A DNA stretch of 7,941 nucleotides, from the NCBI GenBank assembly GCA_017558545.1, contig JAFYUG010000413.1, positions 1-7,941 on the forward strand, written 5' to 3'. The notes below the pieces were generated by a model. That model was not told the DNA's origin. It did no database searches and saw only the letters and a program-made list of their open reading frames with translations. The DNA comes from Oscillospiraceae bacterium (lineage in GTDB: Bacteria > Bacillota > Clostridia > Oscillospirales > Oscillospiraceae). Below, one piece after another: positions 1-3,925 of the stretch. How positions within the stretch are numbered: the first letter of the stretch is position 1; each line of letters opens with the position of its first letter. A program made the position numbers and the translations under genes.

Positions 1-30
1 GCCTTGCAAAGCAAGGCAGGGGGGATAAAG
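1..30 (+). repeat. Family A two-hairpin element, copy A0 (3' part, cut by window edge)
   Basis: A perfect 7-bp hairpin (GCCTTGC, AAA loop, GCAAGGC, 1-17) is followed by the tail AGGGGGGATAAAG. This matches the second hairpin plus tail of the fuller copies at 2740-2800 and 4896-4940. The first hairpin would lie before the window. It faces copy A1 tail to tail across 39 bp. Confidence 0.6.
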
Positions 31-69
31 CTAAAAAATAGCTTGTATTTAAGTTATGCGTAATCCTTA

Positions 70-124
70 CCCTTATCCCCCAGTCTGCTTCGCAGACAGC
101 CCCCTTGGAAAGGGGGCCTTTAAA
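70..124 (-). repeat. Family A two-hairpin element, copy A1
   Basis: Read on the minus strand, this holds the head flank TTTAAAGG, a head hairpin with an 8-bp stem (GCCCCCTT/AAGGGGGC, 99-117), a second hairpin (GTCTGC/GCAGAC around a 3-nt loop, 83-97) and the tail TGGGGGATAAGG. The order and the conserved flank and tail match copies A2 to A4, while the second-hairpin stem sequence differs from copy to copy. Confidence 0.75.
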
Positions 125-184
125 TGCGGAATCTATAATTTTCCACACCTACCGTAGGGCGTGCTGCTTGCTGCCGCCGTTGCA

Positions 185-227
185 GGGGTTACGGATTGCC
201 ACAGCGCCTACGGCGCTTCGCAATGAC
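185..227 (+). repeat. Family B palindromic repeat, copy B1
   Basis: It begins GGGGTTACGGATTGCCAC and ends TTCGCAATGAC. ATTGC pairs with GCAAT, and AGCGCC pairs with GGCGCT around a TAC loop (203-217). A second copy with the same ends lies at 2674-2717. On the minus strand it starts GTCATTGCGA, a form I recall from dispersed repeats in many bacterial genomes; that recollection is not a search result. Confidence 0.7.
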
Positions 228-250
228 CTATATTTTCACTCTGTGCCAAT

Positions 251-298
251 GTAGGGGCGAACTGTGTTCGCCCGCGGACGAGCGATGCTCGCCCCTAC
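251..298 (+). repeat. Family C palindromic repeat with 10-bp inverted ends
   Basis: GTAGGGGCGA (251-260) and TCGCCCCTAC (289-298) are exact inverted ends. A nested hairpin GGCGAAC/GTTCGCC (256-272) sits inside. The form GTAGGG, hairpin arm, short loop, complementary arm, CCG recurs at 2867-2891, and less exactly at 153-176. Confidence 0.65.
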
Positions 299-325
299 GG
301 TAGGTTTTTGATGCCTCATCTTACC

Positions 326-376
326 TTGTGGAAAATTTTTAGTTTTTTCCGGGAAAATATTGAAAGTTTTCCACAA
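326..376. repeat. 10-bp inverted repeat around an A/T-rich core
   Basis: TTGTGGAAAA (326-335) and TTTTCCACAA (367-376) are perfect reverse complements 31 bp apart. A smaller hairpin, TTTTCC/GGAAAA (345-357), lies between them. Each arm contains the 9-mer TTTTCCACA, a match to the DnaA-box consensus TTWTNCACA. The left arm also forms the right end of the 137-337 element. It could be a protein-binding palindrome or an RNA hairpin; there is no clear T-tract to make it a terminator. Confidence 0.5.
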
Positions 377-400
377 TGGGGCTTCTTGCGGATAAATAAT

Positions 401-441
401 AACGGAGACCTTACTGCATTGCTGCGCCGGTCTCCGTTTTT
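401..441 (-). terminator. Bidirectional rho-independent terminator after the XRE gene
   Basis: AACGGAGACC (401-410) pairs perfectly with GGTCTCCGTT (429-438). On the minus strand the stem is followed by TTATTATTTA, and on the plus strand by TTTTTATTATT. It begins right after the regulator stop codon at 443-445. Confidence 0.85.
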
Positions 442-442
442 A

Positions 443-1120
443 TTATTCTACGTCATCGGATAATCCCTTACCTATTGCGTCAAGTATGCGCTTGGTGAAA
501 TTCAGGGCGTTTTTGGAAATGTTTTCTGCATTTTTGCTTATCTCATCGGCTTTTTCTTTGATTTCGCGGCATTTTTCCTGCTCTTCGGGGCTCATATCGT
601 CAAAATCGAGCACAAAATGACCCTTCATGCCGCGGAAATCCTTATCAATATCAATATTTATGCGTCCGCCTGCGCTGGCGTCGCCTTCGATATTCTCGCA
701 ATAGATGTTGCCACCGGCGGTGACGTCGCCCATAACTGAGCCTTCTATATGCAAATTGAGGGTGCTGTTGATATTTCTTGCGTCGCCTTGAATGATGATG
801 GGCTCATCGCGAAGCTGGGGCGAAAACTTTTCCACAAGAGTGTGTCCTTCAAAGACGGCAATATAAAGATTATCATCATTCTCCCAAGGCAAGGTGCATG
901 GAGTTTCGGCCTTGGGAGCAAAGCCGAAGAGGGTGTTTATATCTGTGCCAAAAATCTCGGCTATGGTGGGGATTATGCTCAGGTCTGGGCAGCTGAGACC
1001 GTTTTCCCATTTGCTCACCGCCTGATAGCTTAGTCCAAGCTTATCGGCCAGAGCTTCCTGAGTGAGCCCGGCGGCGCGGCGCATATCGCAGATAGTTTTT
1101 CCTATATTAAATCCATTCAT
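443..1120 (-). CDS. XRE-family transcriptional regulator with C-terminal beta-repeat domain
   Basis: This is a 225-residue probable DNA-binding regulator; its targets cannot be read from the sequence. Residues 7-62 form an XRE/Cro-type helix-turn-helix, with the hallmark segment LSYQAVSKWENG at 30-41. Residues about 108-160 hold short repeats of the type EGxVxGDVxAGGNIxC and EGDASAGGRINI. These resemble the beta-helix repeats seen behind XRE heads in other Clostridia and in bactofilin-like folds, but here there are only about two recognisable units. The last 50 residues are charged and helix-forming (KADEISKNAENISKNALNF). The start is supported by AAAGGAG at 1128-1134, 7 nt upstream, and by a promoter at 1159-1187. 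It is a single-gene unit ending in the terminator at 401-441. The beta-repeat part could sense a ligand or drive oligomerisation; that is inference. No membrane segment is visible. Confidence 0.85.
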   Translation of the reverse strand: MNGFNIGKTICDMRRAAGLTQEALADKLGLSYQAVSKWENGLSCPDLSIIPTIAEIFGTDINTLFGFAPKAETPCTLPWENDDNLYIAVFEGHTLVEKFSPQLRDEPIIIQGDARNINSTLNLHIEGSVMGDVTAGGNIYCENIEGDASAGGRINIDIDKDFRGMKGHFVLDFDDMSPEEQEKCREIKEKADEISKNAENISKNALNFTKRILDAIGKGLSDDVE

Positions 1121-1158
1121 ATATTTTCTCCTTTAGTCAAAGCAGCTTTGTTACTTTA

Positions 1159-1187
1159 ATTTTATGGGAGAAGGGCGAAATTATCAA
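1159..1187 (-). promoter_or_regulatory. Sigma-A-type promoter for the XRE regulator
   Basis: On the minus strand, TTGATA (-35, 1182-1187) is followed by a 17-bp spacer and TAAAAT (-10, 1159-1164). Spacing is ideal, and the -10 lies 38 bp before the start codon. A 9-bp direct repeat AATAGTTGA (1194-1202 and 1228-1236) lies just upstream and could be a regulator-binding site. Confidence 0.75.
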
Positions 1188-1220
1188 TAACGGAATAGTT
1201 GAATGTGGAAAACTTCCGCG

Positions 1221-1237
1221 CTCAACCAATAGTTGAG
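1221..1237. repeat. Small palindrome upstream of the XRE promoter
   Basis: CTCAAC (1221-1226), a 5-nt loop, then GTTGAG (1232-1237). It overlaps one copy of the direct repeat AATAGTTGA. It may be an operator half-site arrangement or part of the folA terminator region; the sequence alone does not decide. Confidence 0.35.
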
Positions 1238-1240
1238 AAG

Positions 1241-1272
1241 AAAAAACCGCTTGAGCAATCAAGCGGTTTTTT
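1241..1272 (-). terminator. Bidirectional rho-independent terminator after folA
   Basis: CCGCTTG (1247-1253) pairs with CAAGCGG (1260-1266) around a 6-nt loop, flanked by A6 (1241-1246) and T6 (1267-1272). On the minus strand the stem is therefore followed by TTTTTTCTTC. It sits 5 bp beyond the folA stop codon. Confidence 0.9.
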
Positions 1273-1276
1273 GGTT

Positions 1277-1762
1277 TTATTTAATTCTCTCGTACACCAT
1301 GAAGCGGTAGCGAAGGCCATTTTCCTCTTTTTCCTCGCCGGGGTCGGTGACGCGCCATGCGCTGTCGGCGTCCAGATTGGGGAAAAATGCGTCGGAATCG
1401 GGCTTGGCCTCAAGCTTGGTGACATAGACCTTATCTATATAATCAAACATCTGATTATACACGCTCTCGCCGCCTATGCAGAGGCAGCGATCGGTTTTTG
1501 CGGCCTCGGCCACGGCTTCCTCGACACTATGCACAACTATTGCGCCTTCAATTTGTATATCCTGCTTGGTGATAACGATATTCAGGCGGTTTTTTAGGGG
1601 CTTACCGCCGGGGAAATCCGCCAGGGTCTTACGACCCACTATTACGGCTGCGCCCGCCGTAACGGTGCGAAAATGCTTTCTATCCTCGCTCACAACCACA
1701 CTCTGGGTGCCGCAGCAGCCAATGCCCCAATCGGAATAAACGGCAACTATGGCTTCCATCAT
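1277..1762 (-). CDS. folA: Dihydrofolate reductase
   Basis: This enzyme reduces dihydrofolate to tetrahydrofolate with NADPH in the cytoplasm. The 161-residue length is normal. It has AIVAVYSDWGIG at 4-15, the acidic catalytic position in SEDRKHF (D27), the NADPH-loop region IVGRKTLADFPGGKPLKNR (41-59), GGES (97-100), and the YVTKLEAKPDSDAFFPNLD block typical of the family. The usual Pro-Trp pair of the Met20 loop (LPWxLP in E. coli) is replaced by SVVVS. I recall similar non-Trp loops in clostridial DHFRs, so this is probably lineage-typical. The first ATG (1760-1762) overlaps the thyA stop as ATGATG; the second Met, three bases later, is an equally plausible start. The upstream ribosome site is weak, which suggests translational coupling to thyA. 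folA is the last gene before the terminator at 1241-1272. Confidence 0.95.
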   Translation of the reverse strand: MMEAIVAVYSDWGIGCCGTQSVVVSEDRKHFRTVTAGAAVIVGRKTLADFPGGKPLKNRLNIVITKQDIQIEGAIVVHSVEEAVAEAAKTDRCLCIGGESVYNQMFDYIDKVYVTKLEAKPDSDAFFPNLDADSAWRVTDPGEEKEENGLRYRFMVYERIK

Positions 1763-2589
1763 ATGGCCACCGGAATGGTTGCGGTGAAGGGATGGTGCTC
1801 ATAACCTTCCAGCTTAAAGCTGTCGCGGGTGAACTTATAGAAATCCTTCACCTCGGGGTCGAGGCTCATTTTGGGGGCAGGCAGAGGCTGATTTTTAATC
1901 ATTTCCTCAATAATGGGCACATGGCGGTCATAGATATGGGCGTCGGCGATAACATGGACAAGCTCGCCTGCCTCAAGACCGGCAACCTGAGCCATCATCA
2001 TGGTGAGCATGGCGTACTGGACAACGTTCCAGTTGTTGGCGGCCAGCATATCCTGGCTGCGCTGGTTGAGAATGGCGTTGAGGGTGTTGCCGCTGACGTT
2101 GAAGGTCATGGAGTAGGCGCAGGGGTAGAGAGCCATCTCGCTGAGGTCAGCAAAGTTATAGATATTGGTCATGATGCGGCGGGAGGCGGGGTTATTCTTC
2201 AGGTCGAAGATAACGCGGTCAACCTGATCCATGTCGCCTTCCTTGTAGTGGTGCTTCACGCCCAGCTGGTAGCCGTAGGCCTTGCCTATGCTGCCATTTT
2301 CGTCGGCCCATTCGTCCCAAATGCTGCCGCGAAGATCATTGATGTTGTTGCTTTTCTTCTGCCAAATCCAAAGGAGCTCATCAAGGCTGGTTTTCCAGTA
2401 GGTGCGGCGGATAGTGAGGATGGGGAATTCCTCTTTCAGGTTATAGCGGTTGACAATGCCGAATTTTTTGACGGTGTGGGCGGGAGTGCCGTCCTCCCAA
2501 CGGGGGCGAACGTCCAAATCGGTGTCCCAAACGCCGTTTTCAAGTATGTCTTTGCAGTTTTGGATGAATATTTCGTCAGCGCGGCTCAT
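1759..2589 (-). CDS. thyA: Thymidylate synthase (ThyA type)
   Basis: ThyA methylates dUMP to dTMP using 5,10-methylene-THF and releases dihydrofolate, which the next gene product recycles. The 276 residues include the N-terminal folate/phosphate region DVRPRWEDGTPAHT (26-39), LLWIWQKKSNN (72-82), and the nucleophile Cys157 in ALYPCAYSM. The phosphate-binding QRSQDM (176-181), Asn188 in NNWN, and the dUMP-binding DAHIYDRH (216-223) are also present. The family's frequent PCH is PCA, and QRSCD is QRSQD. From memory this resembles B. subtilis ThyA (PCVY, ARSNDM) more than the E. coli enzyme, and the phrase PEVKDFYKFT also fits that group. GGAGG at 2598-2602 lies 8 nt before the start, and a promoter lies at 2626-2653. 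It overlaps folA by 4 bp (ATGA), forming a two-gene dTMP/folate operon. Confidence 0.97.
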   Translation of the reverse strand: MSRADEIFIQNCKDILENGVWDTDLDVRPRWEDGTPAHTVKKFGIVNRYNLKEEFPILTIRRTYWKTSLDELLWIWQKKSNNINDLRGSIWDEWADENGSIGKAYGYQLGVKHHYKEGDMDQVDRVIFDLKNNPASRRIMTNIYNFADLSEMALYPCAYSMTFNVSGNTLNAILNQRSQDMLAANNWNVVQYAMLTMMMAQVAGLEAGELVHVIADAHIYDRHVPIIEEMIKNQPLPAPKMSLDPEVKDFYKFTRDSFKLEGYEHHPFTATIPVAI

Positions 2590-2625
2590 ATTTCATGCCT
2601 CCATGTTTGTAGTCGTATCCTGTAC

Positions 2626-2653
2626 ATTATAGCATAATTTTTGGCTATGTAAA
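2626..2653 (-). promoter_or_regulatory. Promoter of the thyA-folA operon
   Basis: On the minus strand, TTTACA (-35, 2648-2653), a 16-bp spacer and a perfect TATAAT (-10, 2626-2631) preceded by TGC, making an extended -10. It lies 37 bp upstream of the thyA start, leaving a short leader that contains GGAGG (2598-2602). Confidence 0.75.
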
Positions 2654-2673
2654 TAGAACAAATGCGATAGTAA

Positions 2674-2717
2674 GGGGTTACGGATTGCCACGAGCGCCTA
2701 CGGCTCCTCGCAATGAC
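2674..2717 (+). repeat. Family B palindromic repeat, copy B2
   Basis: It shares the ends GGGGTTACGGATTGCCAC and TCGCAATGAC and the core GCGCCTACGGC with copy B1 at 185-227. The stem arms differ (CGAG/CTCG here), and pairing is partly kept, which suggests selection on the hairpin shape. Confidence 0.7.
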
Positions 2718-2739
2718 AAGCTAAGATTAAGATTACGCG

Positions 2740-2800
2740 TTTAAAGGCTCCCTTGTGTAAAGGGAGCTGGCATTTGCGTTAGCAAATGACTGAGGGATTG
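2740..2800 (+). repeat. Family A two-hairpin element, copy A2
   Basis: The head flank TTTAAAGG is followed by hairpin 1 (GCTCCCTT/AAGGGAGC, 2747-2767, 5-nt loop), hairpin 2 (CATTTGC/GCAAATG, 2771-2788, GTTA loop) and the tail ACTGAGGGATTG. It is the only full copy in the window without a facing partner. Confidence 0.75.
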
Positions 2801-2807
2801 CAAAAGA

Positions 2808-2845
2808 GATACACTCCACTCGCTTCGCTCGGTCGGTATGACATA
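2808..2845 (+). repeat. Probable dispersed repeat fragment (ACTCGCTTCGCTCGG type)
   Basis: The core CGCTTCGCTCGGTCGG with the end GTATGACA looks like the palindrome-rich intergenic pieces around it and resembles the GCAATGAC end of family B. Only one copy is present, so the assignment rests on similarity of style and not on repetition in this window. Confidence 0.3.
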
Positions 2846-2866
2846 GCGGCAGGGAATCGTTTCATT

Positions 2867-2891
2867 GTAGGGAACGGTCTTGACCGTTCCG
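2867..2891 (+). repeat. Family C palindromic repeat, short form
   Basis: TGTAGG leads into a perfect 9-bp stem, GGAACGGTC (2871-2879) with GACCGTTCC (2882-2890), around a 2-nt loop. It has the same layout as 251-298: GTAGGG lead, then variable complementary arms, then CCG. Confidence 0.6.
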
Positions 2892-2963
2892 AAAAAACTT
2901 ACTTATTGCTTTGTTTTGGATTCTCGAAGAGTTACGCGCCATTTCTTTTTGCTTGTGCAAGCT

Positions 2964-2995
2964 AAAAAGCTCTCATCACTTGATGAGAGCTTTTT
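2964..2995 (-). terminator. Strong bidirectional terminator after rluD
   Basis: AAAAAGCTCTCATCA (2964-2978) and TGATGAGAGCTTTTT (2981-2995) form a perfect 15-bp palindrome with a 2-nt centre. The T-tract lies downstream of the stem on either strand. It is 9 bp past the rluD stop and ends the lspA-rluD transcript. Confidence 0.9.
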
Positions 2996-3004
2996 ATTAG
3001 TATA

Positions 3005-3925
3005 TTAGTTTTCAGGTTCGCCCAGTTTGGAGAGCACTTCTTTAAAATAATCGGGCAGCTCGCTGCTGAGGCGCACTTCCTCTTCCGTGCGGGGATGGAT
3101 AAATCTCAGCTCACGGGCGTGGAGGCACTGGCCTTCCAGACCCTTTTCGGCTCTTTTCCGTCCGTAGACCATATCCCCCACAAGGGGATGGCCGATTTTC
3201 TCCATGTGCACTCTGATCTGATGGGTGCGGCCGGTTTCCAGACGGCAGCGGATATGGGTATAGCCACGGTAGCGGTTTATGACCTCGTAGTGGGTGACGG
3301 CCTCGCGTCCGCCCTTGGGAACTATGGCCATGCGCTTTCTATCTACGGGATGGCGGCCTATGGGGGCATCCACCGTGCCGAAATCATCCTTCACCCGGCC
3401 ATACACCACGGCCTCATACACGCGGTAAAGGCTATGGTCGCTGAGCTGGTCGGAGAGGAAGCGGTGGGCATAGTCATTTTTAGCCACGATGAGCAATCCC
3501 GAGGTATCCATATCAATTCTATGGACAATGCCCGGGCGCTTTTCACCGCCTATGCCGCTGAGACTATCGCCGCAATGGTGCAGCAGGGCGTTCACCAGCG
3601 TACCGTCGGGATGGCCGGGGGCTGGATGGACAACCATTCCGCGTTTCTTGTTGATAACTATCACGTCATCATCCTCAAAAACCACGGAAATGGGTATATC
3701 CTGCGGAACAATTTCCACATTTTCAGGCTCGGGGAGGCTTAGTTCAACATTATCCCCCACATTGGCCTTGTAATTTTTCTTAATGGAAGCGCCGTTTACC
3801 TGCACAGCACCCTCTTCAATAAGGCGCTGGGCGGCGCTGCGGCTTAAATCCGCCACATTACGCGCAAGGAGAGCGTCAATGCGCTCTCCTGCGGTGTCAG
3901 CGGTGAAGCTGATTATATTAATCAT
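3005..3925 (-). CDS. rluD: RluA/RluD-family 23S rRNA pseudouridine synthase
   Basis: This enzyme converts uridine to pseudouridine in RNA. The 306 residues comprise an N-terminal S4 RNA-binding domain (about 13-60) and a catalytic domain starting around 80. Motif II is HRIDMDTSG at 135-143, with Asp138 as the catalytic aspartate. Motif III is GRTHQIRVHMEKIGHPLVGD in the second half. Length and domain order match RluD, which in E. coli modifies helix 69 of 23S rRNA. The B. subtilis neighbour of lspA in the same position is ylyB. The RluD subfamily assignment, and so the exact rRNA sites, is inference. The start overlaps the lspA stop as ATGA, and no clear Shine-Dalgarno precedes it, which points to translational coupling. 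The terminator at 2964-2995 closes the transcript. Confidence 0.92.
   Translation of the reverse strand: MINIISFTADTAGERIDALLARNVADLSRSAAQRLIEEGAVQVNGASIKKNYKANVGDNVELSLPEPENVEIVPQDIPISVVFEDDDVIVINKKRGMVVHPAPGHPDGTLVNALLHHCGDSLSGIGGEKRPGIVHRIDMDTSGLLIVAKNDYAHRFLSDQLSDHSLYRVYEAVVYGRVKDDFGTVDAPIGRHPVDRKRMAIVPKGGREAVTHYEVINRYRGYTHIRCRLETGRTHQIRVHMEKIGHPLVGDMVYGRKRAEKGLEGQCLHARELRFIHPRTEEEVRLSSELPDYFKEVLSKLGEPEN

Larger units (their letters stand above)
137..337. repeat. Composite palindromic element with nested terminal inverted repeats
   Basis: Outer arms AATTTTCCACA (137-147) and TGTGGAAAATT (327-337) are exact reverse complements. Just inside are a second pair of exact 12-bp arms, CCTACCGTAGGG (148-159) and CCCTACGGTAGG (293-304). 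The right side carries about 22 extra bases between its two arms. The interior contains one family B and one or two family C hairpins. This resembles a small non-autonomous palindromic element, but I see no target-site duplication and no gene inside it. Confidence 0.5.
139..375. other. Cluster of DnaA-box-like TTTTCCACA sites
   Basis: TTTTCCACA occurs at 139-147 (+), 327-335 (-) and 367-375 (+). Further copies lie at 828-836 (+, inside the XRE gene) and 1204-1212 (-). All fit the published DnaA-box consensus TTWTNCACA. Three of the sites are also arms of inverted repeats, so they may be repeat ends and not DnaA sites. Confidence 0.35.
2654..2963. other. Gene-free stretch filled with dispersed repeats
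   Basis: About 310 bp between the thyA promoter and the rluD terminator. It carries family B (2674-2717), family A (2740-2800), an unclassified palindromic piece (2808-2845) and family C (2867-2891), in that order. I see no convincing small gene here. A short palindrome GCTTG-TG-CAAGC lies at 2951-2962. Confidence 0.6.

Noticed and set aside
1..305. CRISPR array
   Set aside because: The repeats are few, palindromic, differently oriented and not separated by regular unique spacers, and there are no cas genes.
326..376. Chromosomal replication origin
   Set aside because: There are DnaA-box-like sites and an A/T-rich core, but no dnaA, dnaN or rpmH nearby, and the sites coincide with inverted-repeat ends.
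1792..2637. Long plus-strand reading frames opposite thyA, and likewise opposite rluD, lspA, folA and the XRE gene
   Set aside because: All are in exact codon register with well-recognised minus-strand genes and show no family features or convincing ribosome sites.
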